Shown here piece after piece: positions 53,638-63,518 of a stretch of DNA of 64,000 nt. The notes beneath the pieces are model-generated. The model had not been told where the DNA came from, searched no databases, and saw nothing but the letters and a program-made list of their open reading frames with translations. How positions within the stretch are numbered: position 1 is the first letter of the stretch; the number at the start of each line of letters is the position of its first letter. The position numbers were made by a program, and so were the translations under genes. This DNA comes from Methylobacterium variabile (GTDB lineage: Bacteria > Pseudomonadota > Alphaproteobacteria > Rhizobiales > Beijerinckiaceae), in NCBI RefSeq assembly GCF_001043975.1, contig NZ_LABY01000053.1, positions 31,693 through 95,692 on the forward strand, given 5' to 3'.

Positions 53638-54213
53638 GTGGTCGTCCTCAACCGCATCTACACCCGCACCGGCGATTCCGGCACCACGGCCCTGGCCAGC
53701 GGCGAGCGGCGCTCGAAGGCCGACCTGCGCGTCGAGACCTACGGCACGGTCGACGAGACCAACGCCTGCCTGGGCCTCGTCCGTCTGCACACCAGGGGCG
53801 AACTCGACGCCATGCTGGGCCGGATGCAGAACGACCTGTTCGATCTCGGCGCCGACCTCGCCACCCCGGAGACCGGCGAGCCCCTCTCCTACGAGCCCCT
53901 GCGGATCGTGGCCGCCCAGGTCGAGCGCGTGGAGCAGGAGATCGACGCGCTCAATGCCGGGCTCTCGCCCCTGCGCTCCTTCGTCCTGCCCGGCGGCTCG
54001 CCCGCGGCGGCCGCGCTCCACCTCGCCCGCACGGTCTGCCGCCGGGCCGAGCGCCTGGCGGTGGCACTGGCGGCCACGCCCGGGGAGACCGTCTCGCCGG
54101 TGGCGATCCAGTACCTGAACCGCCTGTCCGACTTCCTGTTCGTCGCCGCCCGGGTGGCGAATGACGGGGGCGCCGCGGACGTGCTCTGGGTGCCGGGCAA
54201 GACCCGCACCTGA
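53638..54213 (+). CDS. PduO-type cob(I)alamin adenosyltransferase
   Basis: A 191-residue ATP:corrinoid adenosyltransferase that makes adenosylcobalamin, the cofactor of methylmalonyl-CoA and ethylmalonyl-CoA mutases. LNRIYTRTGDSGTTAL at the N-terminus binds ATP; the C-terminal LNRLSDFLFVAAR is the family signature. Two adjacent GTG codons are available; the second is chosen because GGAG lies seven bases before it and relatives begin MVVLNRIYTRTGD. Confidence 0.92.
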   Translation: MVVLNRIYTRTGDSGTTALASGERRSKADLRVETYGTVDETNACLGLVRLHTRGELDAMLGRMQNDLFDLGADLATPETGEPLSYEPLRIVAAQVERVEQEIDALNAGLSPLRSFVLPGGSPAAAALHLARTVCRRAERLAVALAATPGETVSPVAIQYLNRLSDFLFVAARVANDGGAADVLWVPGKTRT

Positions 54214-54240
54214 CGGGGAGGCGCGGCCCTCCGGCGCGCG

Positions 54241-54270
54241 TTGACAATTCGGAAAATCGGCCGCTACGGT
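54241..54270 (+). promoter_or_regulatory. candidate sigma-70 promoter for etfBA
   Basis: TTGACA at 54241-54246, an 18-base spacer, and TACGGT at 54265-54270, 92 bases upstream of the etfB start codon and just after the adenosyltransferase gene. A good -35 and an acceptable alphaproteobacterial -10. Confidence 0.5.
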
Positions 54271-54361
54271 CCGCGCCACCTTGCTCATCGGGGATGATCG
54301 CTGGCTGGCCGAGGGAGGGCCCGGCCACGATCGTCCCTTGGTCCTGAAGGATGCGACGATC

Positions 54362-55111
54362 ATGAAGGTCTTGGTGCCCGTCAAGCGGGTGGTCGACTAC
54401 AACGTCAAGATCCGGGTCAAGCCGGACGGATCCGGCGTCGAGCTCGCCAACGTCAAGATGTCGATGAACCCCTTCGACGAGATCGCGGTCGAGGAGGCGA
54501 TCCGCCTCAAGGAGAAGGGCAAGGTCACCGAGATCGTCGCCGTCTCGATCGGCCCGCAGGCCGCGCAGGAGACCATCCGCACCGCGCTCGCCATGGGCGC
54601 CGACCGCGGCATCCTGGTCAAGACCGACGCCGCCGTCGAGCCGCTCGCCGTCGCCAAGCTCCTCAAGGCGCTGGTGGAGAAGGAGAGCCCGGATCTCGTC
54701 ATCCTCGGCAAGCAGGCGATCGACGACGATTCCAACCAGACCGGCCAGATGCTCGCCGCCCTGCTCGGCTGGCCGCAGGGCACCTTCGCGTTCAAGCTCG
54801 AGGTGGCCGAGGGCAGCCTCGACGTCGTCCGCGAGATCGACGGCGGCCTGCAGACCCTGAACCTCACGCTGCCCGCGATCGTCACGACGGACCTGCGCCT
54901 CAACGAGCCGCGCTACGCGAGCTTGCCCAACATCATGAAGGCGAAGAAGAAGCCTCTCGACACGGTCGAGCCGGAGGCGCTCGGCGTCGACGTCGCGCCG
55001 CGGCTGAAGGTGCTCAAGACCGTCGAGCCGGGCGGCCGCAAGGCCGGCGTCAAGGTCGCCAGCGCCGCCGAGCTCGTCAACAAGCTGAAGGTCGAGGCCG
55101 GGGTCCTCTGA
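54362..55111 (+). CDS. etfB: electron transfer flavoprotein subunit beta
   Basis: A 249-residue ETF beta subunit that carries electrons from acyl-CoA dehydrogenases to ETF-ubiquinone oxidoreductase. [20 protein letters not shown] at the start, [21 protein letters not shown], and the DDSNQTGQM segment with the AMP site are typical. ATG chosen over a 27-codon extension. It is followed 41 bases later by etfA. Confidence 0.97.
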   Translation: MKVLVPVKRVVDYNVKIRVKPDGSGVELANVKMSMNPFDEIAVEEAIRLKEKGKVTEIVAVSIGPQAAQETIRTALAMGADRGILVKTDAAVEPLAVAKLLKALVEKESPDLVILGKQAIDDDSNQTGQMLAALLGWPQGTFAFKLEVAEGSLDVVREIDGGLQTLNLTLPAIVTTDLRLNEPRYASLPNIMKAKKKPLDTVEPEALGVDVAPRLKVLKTVEPGGRKAGVKVASAAELVNKLKVEAGVL

Positions 55112-55152
55112 GGACGCCCGAGCCTCCCTCAACCGGAAGGAACGATCACGCC

Positions 55153-56103
55153 ATGACCACCCTCCTGCTGGTCGAGCATGCCGGCGGCGCCGTGAAGGAC
55201 GCCAGCGTCAAGGCCCTCACCGCCGCCAAGCAGCTCGGCGCACCCGTCCACGCCCTGCTGCTCGGCGCTGACGCGCAAGGCCCCGCCGAGGCGACCGCGA
55301 AACTCGACGGGGTCGAGAAGGTGCTGGTGGCTTCCGATGCCGCCTTCGATCACCTGCTCGCCGAGCCCACCGCCGCGCTCGTGGCGGAGCTGGCCGCTGC
55401 CTACGACACCGTGATCGCCGCCGCCTCGACCGAGGGCAAGAACGTGCTGCCGCGCGTCGCCGCCCTCCTCGACGTCGCGCAGGTCTCGGACATCATCAAG
55501 GTGGTCTCGCCCGACACGTTCGAGCGGCCGATCTACGCCGGCAACGCGATCCAGACCGTGCAGGCCACCGACGCCAAGAAGGTGATCACGGTGCGCACCG
55601 CCGCCTTCCAGGCGACGGGCGAGGGCGGGGCCGCCGCCCCGGTCGAGGCCGCTGCCGCGGCCGCCGCTCCCGAGACGAAGTCGTCGTTCAAGGGCGAGGA
55701 GATCGCCAAGTCCGACCGTCCGGAGCTGGCGGCGGCTCGCATCATCGTGTCCGGCGGGCGTTCGCTGGGCTCGGCCGACAAGTTCAAGGAGCTGATCGAG
55801 CCGCTGGCCGACACCCTCGGCGCGGCGGTCGGCGCCTCGCGGGCAGCGGTAGACGCGGGCTACGCCCCGAACGACTGGCAGGTCGGCCAGACCGGCAAGG
55901 TGGTGGCGCCGGACCTGTACGTCGCGGTCGGCATCTCGGGGGCGATCCAGCACCTGGCCGGGATGAAGGACTCGAAGGTGATCGTCGCCATCAACAAGGA
56001 CGAGGAAGCGCCGATCTTCCAGGTCGCCGATTACGGCCTGGTCGGCGACCTGTTCCAGGTGGTGCCGGACCTGCAGCAGGAGATCGCCAAGGCCAAGGGC
56101 TGA
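55153..56103 (+). CDS. etfA: electron transfer flavoprotein subunit alpha
   Basis: A 316-residue ETF alpha subunit that binds FAD. The FAD-binding C-terminal half reads [44 protein letters not shown] and [10 protein letters not shown]. With EtfB it forms the heterodimer. A strong hairpin follows the stop, separating it from the hydroxybutyryl-CoA dehydrogenase gene. Confidence 0.97.
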   Translation: MTTLLLVEHAGGAVKDASVKALTAAKQLGAPVHALLLGADAQGPAEATAKLDGVEKVLVASDAAFDHLLAEPTAALVAELAAAYDTVIAAASTEGKNVLPRVAALLDVAQVSDIIKVVSPDTFERPIYAGNAIQTVQATDAKKVITVRTAAFQATGEGGAAAPVEAAAAAAAPETKSSFKGEEIAKSDRPELAAARIIVSGGRSLGSADKFKELIEPLADTLGAAVGASRAAVDAGYAPNDWQVGQTGKVVAPDLYVAVGISGAIQHLAGMKDSKVIVAINKDEEAPIFQVADYGLVGDLFQVVPDLQQEIAKAKG

Positions 56104-56109
56104 GGAACG

Positions 56110-56141
56110 CCGCCCCTCGCGCGGAACCGCGCGAGGGGCGG
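56110..56141 (+). terminator. hairpin after etfA
   Basis: A perfect 14-bp stem CCGCCCCTCGCGCG / CGCGCGAGGGGCGG with a 4-base loop starts seven bases after the etfA stop. No T-tract. It may terminate or attenuate etfBA transcription before the next gene. Confidence 0.6.
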
Positions 56142-56234
56142 TACAAAGACCCGGGGTCCACTGGAACCCTTCGCATCTGCGAAGGCGCGGTGATATGAAC
56201 GCTCGGGTCGGCGCGGTGGGAAGGCAGGGGTGTG

Positions 56235-57116
<882 letters not shown>

Positions 57117-57205
57117 GGGCTCGTCCCGCTTCGACCCTGCGGCCGCCGGGGTTCGAGAGGCGCGTCCGCTCCGAGCAGGCGCCTCGCGAGACGCCGCGGC
57201 CCGTT

Positions 57206-57685
57206 TCAGCGGACCCGGATCATGATGCGCGGTCGCCAGACACCGAGCACGACATTCGCCGTCGCGATCGCGAGCAGCACCCACAGCGTGCCTCGCTCCG
57301 CACCAAGAGATTCGGCCAACGTTGCCGGGTCGACCCGGCCGGCGAGCGCTTGCGCACTGCGATCGGCCTCCCGCTGCATCGGCCCCTGAACGCCCACGAA
57401 GCCGTACTCGAACATCAGAATGCCGGTCGCGAGCTTCACCCAAGCCCAGCCGGCAGTGTGGAAGGCGCGGTTGAGCGCGATCGCCAGCAATCCGGCCACG
57501 AGCATCAGCGCGAGTGACGGGAGGAAGATCCAGGTCGCCACCGCGGCCATCGCGCCGCGCATGAGGGCGTAGCTGGGCAAGGCGGATGGCGAAGGAACGA
57601 GGCCCAGCAGCACGATCAGGGACGCCATCGCGCCCATCAGGCCGATGGCCCCCATCGTGTGAAGGAACTTCATCAAGCGTCGCAT
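57206..57685 (-). CDS. integral membrane protein, unknown
   Basis: A 159-residue protein with four hydrophobic segments (residues about 5-30, 38-65, 75-100, 138-155). The start MRRLMKFLHTMGAIGLMGAM resembles the N-terminus of DUF2269-like membrane proteins, but I am not certain of the family. The frame continues 46 codons upstream in Arg/Ser-rich sequence that I do not include. Stand-alone gene. Confidence 0.65.
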   Translation of the reverse strand: MRRLMKFLHTMGAIGLMGAMASLIVLLGLVPSPSALPSYALMRGAMAAVATWIFLPSLALMLVAGLLAIALNRAFHTAGWAWVKLATGILMFEYGFVGVQGPMQREADRSAQALAGRVDPATLAESLGAERGTLWVLLAIATANVVLGVWRPRIMIRVR

Positions 57686-58008
57686 CGCTACGACACGATC
57701 CCTCAGCAGGGAACGACAACCTACGGAAGGCGTCGGGCTGAACGGAATCAAATCTCCGTGCGAAGCGGATTCCGTGACCGGGGCCGATCGATCGTGCCGG
57801 GCCATCCTGGAATCGGCTCTCATCGTCCTTGCCGCCAGCTATCAGCGGCACCAGGGCGGCGGGTTTCGCGAGATCATCAGGTCTGATCACCCGAACCTGC
57901 TCGGACATCGCCGATCAGAGGCCGAAGGCTGTCGGTGACCCATCCCCGAATAGCCGAAGGGCTGCCCCTCGGCCGAGGGGCAGCCCTTCGCACGTCAGGC
58001 GTGACGCC
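57686..58008. other. intergenic region with a long palindrome
   Basis: A 323-base gap between two minus-strand genes. A 36-base perfect palindrome occupies 57955-57990 near the right end. The left part should carry the promoter of the membrane-protein gene; short open frames here lack coding character. Confidence 0.45.
57955..57990. terminator. perfect 36-bp palindrome
   Basis: CGAAGGGCTGCCCCTCGG at 57955-57972 is followed directly by its exact reverse complement at 57973-57990. It begins 18 bases after the stop of the gene at 58009-58326 (minus). It has no T-tract; its position fits a terminator, though it might also be a protein-binding site. Confidence 0.6.
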
Positions 58009-58326
58009 TCACTTGGCGTTGGTCGAGCCCGTCGCCTTCGGCTCGGCCGGGGCCGGATAGGCCGGGTTGCCGGCCGGCACGCCGCCGCTGTTCGCCGACG
58101 AGGTGCCGCTGCCGCTGCCCGTCGTCGAGCCGGTGATCTGCTGGCGCGAGGCGTCCTGGCTCTGGCTGGCGTAGTCCTTCGGGGCGTTGGCGCCGTTCCA
58201 GCCGAGCAGCGCCACCATGGCGATCGCCAGGAGGGCGAGGCTGCCGAGCAGCACGTAGAGGACGGGACGGCCCTTCGCGCCCTGGCGGGCTTCGGTCGGG
58301 GTCTCGATGGGGCGGTTGGTATCCAT
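58009..58326 (-). CDS. small single-pass membrane protein
   Basis: A 105-residue protein: a polar N-terminus (MDTNRPIETPTEARQGAKGR), one membrane helix at about residues 21-43 (VLYVLLGSLALLAIAMVALL), and a Ser/Gly/Thr-rich low-complexity tail, probably periplasmic. Unknown function. The chosen start excludes 23 upstream codons. A strong palindrome follows the stop. Confidence 0.65.
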   Translation of the reverse strand: MDTNRPIETPTEARQGAKGRPVLYVLLGSLALLAIAMVALLGWNGANAPKDYASQSQDASRQQITGSTTGSGSGTSSANSGGVPAGNPAYPAPAEPKATGSTNAK

Positions 58327-58437
58327 GCGGCACCTCGCGGTGGGCTCGGCGGACAGTCGCACCGAGCGATGATCGTCGTGACCAGCCAACGTCACCGATC
58401 GGCCGAGGTTCCTGCCGGACCTCGGGCGCTCCCCGGG

Positions 58438-59445
58438 TTACTTCCCTGTCAGCAGCATGATCTTCCCGAGATGGGCGCTCGATTCCATCAGCTCGTGCGC
58501 CGCCCGCGCCTCTTCCAGCGGGAAGGTGGCGTGGATCACCGGCTTGACGGTGCCGGCCTCGAGGAGCGGCCAGACCTCGCGGCGCAGGCCCTCCGCGATG
58601 GCCGCCTTCTGGGCCACGGTACGGGGGCGCAGGGTCGAGCCGGTCACGGTGAGGCGCCGGATCATCACCGGGGTGAGATTGAAGCTCTCCGCCGTGAAGC
58701 CCTGCAGGAAGGCGATGATGACCAGCCGTCCCTCCAGGGCGAGGGACTTCACGTTGCGCTCGAGATAGGCGGCCCCGACCATGTCGAGGATCACGTCGAC
58801 CCCCTGGCCCTCGGTCAGGCGCTTCACCTCGGCGGCGAAGTCGGCCTCGCGGTAGTTGATGGCGTAGTCGGCCCCGAGAGACTCGCAGAAGGCGCACTTC
58901 TCCGCCGAACCGGCGGTGGCATAGACCGTGGCGCCGAACTGCTTGGCGAGCTGGATCGCCGTCGAGCCGATGCCGCTCGACCCGCCATGGACCAGGAAGC
59001 GCTCACCCCGTTGCAGGCGGCCGCGCTCGAACACGTTGGTCCAGACGGTCCAGTAGTTCTCCGGCAGGCCAGCCGCCTCGACGAGGGAGAGCGGGGCCGG
59101 CCGGGGCAGGCAGAGGGCGGCATCCGCCACGCAGTACTCGGCGTAGCCGCCGCTGATCGTCAGCGCGCAGACCTCCTGGCCCTCGCGCAGATCCGTGACG
59201 CCGCTCCCCAAGGCGACGATGCGGCCGGCGATCTCGAGGCCCGGCACCTCGGTGGCGCCGGGTGGCGGCGGATACTTGCCGGCGCGCTGCTGGCAGTCGG
59301 GCCGGTTCACGCCGGCTGCCACGACCTCTACCAGCACCTGGTTCGGGCTAGGCCGCGGCACCGGCACGGTCTCGATCCCGATCACCTCCGGACCGCCTGC
59401 CCCGTTGAAGCGGACCTGGCGCATGGTGGCGGGGATCGACGGCAT
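58438..59445 (-). CDS. NAD(P)H-quinone oxidoreductase (PIG3/QOR-type MDR)
   Basis: A 335-residue zinc-independent medium-chain dehydrogenase/reductase. The N-terminal part has AAGVNRPDCQQRAGKYPPPPG, typical of the PIG3 group. The NADPH-binding motif is HGGSSGIGSTAIQLAKQFGA (residues about 145-165), followed by GADYAINYREADF. It likely reduces quinones with NADPH. The gene is 85 bases downstream of upp on the same strand and may or may not be part of the urc operon. Confidence 0.9.
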   Translation of the reverse strand: MPSIPATMRQVRFNGAGGPEVIGIETVPVPRPSPNQVLVEVVAAGVNRPDCQQRAGKYPPPPGATEVPGLEIAGRIVALGSGVTDLREGQEVCALTISGGYAEYCVADAALCLPRPAPLSLVEAAGLPENYWTVWTNVFERGRLQRGERFLVHGGSSGIGSTAIQLAKQFGATVYATAGSAEKCAFCESLGADYAINYREADFAAEVKRLTEGQGVDVILDMVGAAYLERNVKSLALEGRLVIIAFLQGFTAESFNLTPVMIRRLTVTGSTLRPRTVAQKAAIAEGLRREVWPLLEAGTVKPVIHATFPLEEARAAHELMESSAHLGKIMLLTGK

Positions 59446-59530
59446 GGGACGGCTCCGGCTGTGCGGGATGCGACGCGTCCTTACCTGCCGCGCCGGCTGC
59501 GGGGCGGCAAGGGGCAGCCCCGTCCTGTTC

Positions 59531-60193
59531 CTAGCGCGTGCCGTACATCCGGTCCCCGGCGTCGCCGAGGCCCGGCAGGATGTAGCCGTGCTCGTTCAGG
59601 TGGCTGTCGATGGCGGCGGTCCAGACCGGCACGTCGGGATGGGCGCCCTGGAACCTGGCCAGGCCCTCCGGCGCGGCGAGCAGGCAGACGAAGCGCAGGT
59701 CGCGGGCGCCGCGCTCCTTCAGCCGGTCGACCGCGGCGACCGCCGAGTTCGCCGTCGCCAGCATCGGATCGAGGACCAGCACGGTGCGGTCGCCGAGGTC
59801 GGACGGGGCCTTGAAGTAGTACTCCACCGCCTCCAGCGAATCCGGGTCGCGGTAGAGCCCGACATGGGCGACGCGGGCCGAGGGCAGGAGCGACAGCATG
59901 CCGTCGAGGAAGCCGACCCCGGCGCGCAGGATCGGCGCCAGCACGAGCTTCTTGCCGGCGATCTGCGCCCCCTGCATCCGCACCAGCGGCGTCTCGATCT
60001 CCACCGGCTCGAGCGGCAGGTCGCGGGTGACCTCGTAGGCGAGCAGCGTCCCGATCTCGTTCAGGAGCTGGCGGAAGCCCTTGGTGGAGCGAGCCTTGTC
60101 CCGCATCAGGGTCAGCTTGTGCTGCACCAGCGGATGATCGACCACCGTGACCGGCGCCAGGCCCGTCCCTCCGCGCGCACCCGCACCCTGCAT
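59531..60193 (-). CDS. upp: uracil phosphoribosyltransferase
   Basis: A 220-residue type I phosphoribosyltransferase that makes UMP from uracil and [20 protein letters not shown] at the start, [15 protein letters not shown], the PRPP site [14 protein letters not shown] and the uracil-binding [16 protein letters not shown] are clear. It starts 40 bases downstream of urc4 and in this position corresponds to URC6 of the yeast URC pathway, where UMP formation is a first step. The ATG giving MQGAGARG is chosen; GTG starts 18-24 bases upstream are possible. Confidence 0.95.
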   Translation of the reverse strand: MQGAGARGGTGLAPVTVVDHPLVQHKLTLMRDKARSTKGFRQLLNEIGTLLAYEVTRDLPLEPVEIETPLVRMQGAQIAGKKLVLAPILRAGVGFLDGMLSLLPSARVAHVGLYRDPDSLEAVEYYFKAPSDLGDRTVLVLDPMLATANSAVAAVDRLKERGARDLRFVCLLAAPEGLARFQGAHPDVPVWTAAIDSHLNEHGYILPGLGDAGDRMYGTR

Positions 60194-60233
60194 CGCCGTC
60201 TCCCCGTTCACGATCACTGGACTCCTATAGCGG

Positions 60234-61463
60234 TCAGAACACCGTCCCGTCGCTGTCGATGGCAAGCGGCGGCGCGCCCTCCGGGCGCAAGGACCTTGCC
60301 AGGCGCCGGCCGGTGGCCCAGGTGCCGCCCTCCAGCACCTTGGCGAGGGGCAGGGCGTCCGGATCGGCGATCCCGAGCCGCTCGCGCACCAGCGGGGCCA
60401 GCAGGTCGAGGAGCGCGACGGTGAGCGCCCGCCACTCGACGACGAGGCGCGAATCGACCGGGTGCGGCCGGGACGCCTCCTCGGGACGGCGCAAGGAGAG
60501 CACGCCGGTATCGAGGAAGAGGCCGCCGTTGCGGTACTCGGGCAGGCCGGTGAGCGCGCCGAGGCCGGTGACGGTCAGGCCCGCCTCCTCCAGCGGCTCC
60601 AGGAGCGAGTAGGCGAGCCACTGCGACAGCTTGTGGAACGGCACCAGCCCTTCCGTCGGCCCGATGCCGCCGGCCAGCGGATGGCGCCAGGTATCCCCCA
60701 GATCGACCCCGTCGAGGACGATGCGGCCGGGCCAGATCGGCCCGAGATGGGTCAGCAGCACCTCGAGCACCGTCTCGGCGGACACCTCGCCGTCGCGCGC
60801 CCTGGCCTTCATGCGGTCGAACAGGCCGCCGGGCCGGGCCTGCGGCCCGAATCCCTCCGGGTCGGCCGCCGCGACCTGGCCCAGGCGGTTGAGGAGCGCG
60901 GTGCGGCCGGACAGGCCGACGAGGGGGTTGGTCGGCCCGGCCTGGAAGGCCTCCGCCAGTTCCGCCTCGGTCAGGCTCGCCAGCGCCCGGGCGTCGGCCC
61001 GGAACGGATCCTCGGGCTCGGACGAGAACAGGCCCGACACGAACATGTCGAAGCTCGCCACCGCCAGCCCCTCGGAGCGGGCGTAGGTCTCGCCGGTGCG
61101 GCCCTCCTCGTAGCGCCAGGTCGGGCCGGCGCCGGCATCGAGGAGCACGCTCACCACCACGAGGTCGAAGGCGGCGCGGGCCTGCTCGGCGGGATCCGCG
61201 AAGGGAGCGGCGTGGACGAGGGAGCCCCAGCGCTCGAAGCCGCCAACGGCGAAGTGGCGCCAGCGGGCGTGATAGGGGATCGCGAGGTCCGGATAGGCGT
61301 CCCGGATGGTCTCGACCACCGCGTCGGCGCAAGGCCCGAGGCGGTCGGCATCGACCACGAAGTGGTCGAGCCGGCCCTCGAACCCGGCCTTGAGCAGGGT
61401 CTCGGCGCGGGCGCGCACCGCCCGGGCCGAGAGCAGGCTGCGGGCGGTCGAAAACTCAGGCAC
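60234..61463 (-). CDS. URC4/urg3 family protein (DUF1688), uracil catabolism
   Basis: About 409 residues of the DUF1688 family, known as URC4 in Lachancea kluyveri and urg3 in fission yeast, essential for the URC uracil-degradation route but of unknown biochemistry. [20 protein letters not shown] near the N-terminus, [14 protein letters not shown], and [19 protein letters not shown] are typical. I choose the GTG start because a GGAG site lies six bases before it; the ATG six bases upstream overlaps that site. It lies between urc1 and upp on the same strand, which supports one operon. Confidence 0.9.
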   Translation of the reverse strand: MPEFSTARSLLSARAVRARAETLLKAGFEGRLDHFVVDADRLGPCADAVVETIRDAYPDLAIPYHARWRHFAVGGFERWGSLVHAAPFADPAEQARAAFDLVVVSVLLDAGAGPTWRYEEGRTGETYARSEGLAVASFDMFVSGLFSSEPEDPFRADARALASLTEAELAEAFQAGPTNPLVGLSGRTALLNRLGQVAAADPEGFGPQARPGGLFDRMKARARDGEVSAETVLEVLLTHLGPIWPGRIVLDGVDLGDTWRHPLAGGIGPTEGLVPFHKLSQWLAYSLLEPLEEAGLTVTGLGALTGLPEYRNGGLFLDTGVLSLRRPEEASRPHPVDSRLVVEWRALTVALLDLLAPLVRERLGIADPDALPLAKVLEGGTWATGRRLARSLRPEGAPPLAIDSDGTVF

Positions 61464-61511
61464 GGGCATCTCCAAAGGCAAGTCGCGCGGGCGCCGAAGC
61501 CGGCTCGCTCG

Positions 61512-61560
61512 GAACCGCTCGGTTCGCTCAGAACCGCTCGGTTCCTTTCAGAACCGCTCG
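61512..61560. repeat. tandem 19-20 bp repeats at the end of urc1
   Basis: GAACCGCTCG occurs at 61512, 61531 and 61551, in units of 19 and 20 bases; the first two read GAACCGCTCGGTTC, a near-palindrome. The third copy encodes the last three residues of Urc1. The other two fill the spacer to urc4. Confidence 0.85.
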
Positions 61561-62798
61561 AGGTCGCGGCCCTTCACGGCGTCGAGGGCGTCGGTGGTGC
61601 CGTCCGGCGCGTAGTAGCCCGCGGCCTTCTTGGCCTCGATCTCGACCGAGGCGTCCGGCGGGATCAGCTCCGGCGGGATCGGCACCCGCTCGCCGACCTC
61701 GATGCCCGAGGACGTGATCGCGTCGTACTTCATGTTCGACATCGACATCAGCCGGTCGATCCGGCGGATGCCGAGCCAGTGCAGCACGTCGGGCATCAGC
61801 TGCTGGAAGCGGGCGTCCTGCACGCCGGCGACGCACTCGGTGCGCTCGAAGTAGGTGGCGGCGGAATCGCCCCCCTCCTGGCGCTTGCGGGCGTTATAGA
61901 CCAGGAACTTCGTCACCTCGCCCAGCGCCCGCCCCTCCTTGCGGTTGTAGACGATGACGCCGGTGCCCCCTCCTTGAGCCTCGCGCACGCATTCCTCGAT
62001 GCCGTGCGTGAGGTAGGGCCGGCAGGTGCAGATGTCGGAGCCGAACACGTCTGAGCCGTTGCACTCGTCGTGAACCCGGCAGGCGATGCGCCGGCGCGGG
62101 TCGGACAGGCCCGCCACCTCGCCCATCACGTAGACGGTGCAGCCGCCGATCGGCGGCAGGAAGACCTGGAGGTCGGGCCGGGTGACGAGCTCGGGGAACA
62201 TGCCGCCGGTCTGCTCGAACAGGGTGCGGCGCAAGGCCGTCTCGCTGGTGCCGAAGCGGGCGGCGACGCCCGGGAGGTACCAGACCGGGTCGACCGCGAT
62301 CTTGGTGACCGAGATGTCGCCGGTGGTGTGCAGCACGGTGCCGTCGGCGGCCAGACGATGGGCGCCCATCGCCGCCAGGATCTCGGGCAGGCTGAGCCGC
62401 GCCTTGGTGACCGCGATGGTCGGCCGGATGTCGGTGCCGGTCGCGATCGCCTCCCGGAACACCTCCCCTGGCCTATGCCCCCAGGGATCGAGGGAGACGA
62501 TCTTCTCCGGATCCGCCCATTGCGGGTGCGGGCCGATCTCGACCACCGGATGGGTGTTGGTGAGGTCCGGCCGGGTCATGGGGTTGAGGGCCCGGCCCGC
62601 GATCGCGAGCGCCCGGTAGAGGGAGTAGGCGCCGCCATTCGCCCCGATGACGTTGCGGTCGGCCGGGTTGGTCACGGTGCCGATGATCGGCCCGCGCTCG
62701 CGCGGATCGGCGGCGCCCCAGCGGATCGGCCAGCGGGCGGCGCCCGGCTCGGGATGCGAGGTGAGCCGGATATGCGTCGAGCGGTTCGAAGTGGTCAT
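61548..62798 (-). CDS. GTP cyclohydrolase II-like URC1/urg1 protein, uracil catabolism
   Basis: 416 residues: an N-terminal extension of about 200 residues specific to the URC1 group, then a GTP cyclohydrolase II domain. The zinc ligands are Cys246, Cys257 and Cys259 (C-X10-C-X-C, in HDECNGSD ... ICTC). The YNRKEGRALGEVTKF and LMSMSNMKYDAI stretches correspond to RibA motifs. In yeast URC1 is required for uracil catabolism through a proposed ring-opened UMP/ribosylurea route, not for riboflavin. With urc4 and upp next to it, that is the likely role here. I start at MTTSNRST; the frame is open 35 codons upstream. Confidence 0.92.
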   Translation of the reverse strand: MTTSNRSTHIRLTSHPEPGAARWPIRWGAADPRERGPIIGTVTNPADRNVIGANGGAYSLYRALAIAGRALNPMTRPDLTNTHPVVEIGPHPQWADPEKIVSLDPWGHRPGEVFREAIATGTDIRPTIAVTKARLSLPEILAAMGAHRLAADGTVLHTTGDISVTKIAVDPVWYLPGVAARFGTSETALRRTLFEQTGGMFPELVTRPDLQVFLPPIGGCTVYVMGEVAGLSDPRRRIACRVHDECNGSDVFGSDICTCRPYLTHGIEECVREAQGGGTGVIVYNRKEGRALGEVTKFLVYNARKRQEGGDSAATYFERTECVAGVQDARFQQLMPDVLHWLGIRRIDRLMSMSNMKYDAITSSGIEVGERVPIPPELIPPDASVEIEAKKAAGYYAPDGTTDALDAVKGRDLERF

Positions 62799-62961
62799 GC
62801 GGCCGCGCCGTCCTTCAACGGAGAAGGCTCCCCGCGGGGGCCGCGGAGAGCCTGTCGTGTGCTTGACCTTATGGAGGGTGGCCCAGGCGATTCGTGGCGT
62901 CAAGCCGAAGGCCTGGGCGCCGCGCCCAACTTGGCGGCAGCGGGGGCCACCCGTCAGCCGA

Positions 62962-63378
62962 TCAGTAGTTCGAGCCGGCGCGGCGGCGGGCCATGAAGGC
63001 GTCGAACTGCTCGCGGTCGCGGGCGCGCTTCAGCTCGTCCACGAACTCGGTGAAGGCGCGGCTCTCCTCCTCGAGGCGGCGGCGCTCCTGCTCGAGGCGC
63101 TCGATCTCCTTGCGGCGATACTCCTCGAAAGCCCAGTTGCCGCTGTCCTGGCGCGCGGCGCCGAAGCCCGCGAAGCCGCCGCGGACGGAGCGCTCGGCGA
63201 ACGCCTTCATCTCGTTGAGAGCCGGATATCCCATGAGCTTCCACACCACGTAGGCAGCGGCCAAGGGCCACGCGTAGATGAAACCGATGACGATCGCGCC
63301 GATCTCGATGGAGCGGCGCGGGAACGGGCCGTTGCGGCAGGCGCGACCGCTCGACCAGGGGGCAGAGGAATACGACAC
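62962..63378 (-). CDS. DUF2852 family membrane protein
   Basis: A 138-residue protein with one or two membrane segments at about residues 25-50 (IEIGAIVIGFIYAWPLAAAYVVW, in part) and a charged C-terminal coiled coil (FEEYRRKEIERLEQE ... FTEFVDELKRARDREQFDAFMARR). This is the DUF2852 pattern found in Hyphomicrobiales. Function unknown. A 163-base gap separates it from urc1. Confidence 0.85.
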   Translation of the reverse strand: MSYSSAPWSSGRACRNGPFPRRSIEIGAIVIGFIYAWPLAAAYVVWKLMGYPALNEMKAFAERSVRGGFAGFGAARQDSGNWAFEEYRRKEIERLEQERRRLEEESRAFTEFVDELKRARDREQFDAFMARRRAGSNY

Positions 63379-63518
63379 GTCACGACCTCCCGGAGGATGT
63401 GAATGTGAACGACATTTACATGCGGGGCCGACCTGGTGGTTTCAAGGAGGGTGATCAGGGTAAAAATGCACCGGGACCGCGGACGAGCGCGGCATCCGCT
63501 TCCGGCCGTCCGGGGGCC

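Noticed and set aside
57659..57886. A 75-codon plus-strand ORF antisense to the membrane protein leader
   Set aside because: No start signal, no family-like pattern, and an Arg/Gly/Ser-rich composition.
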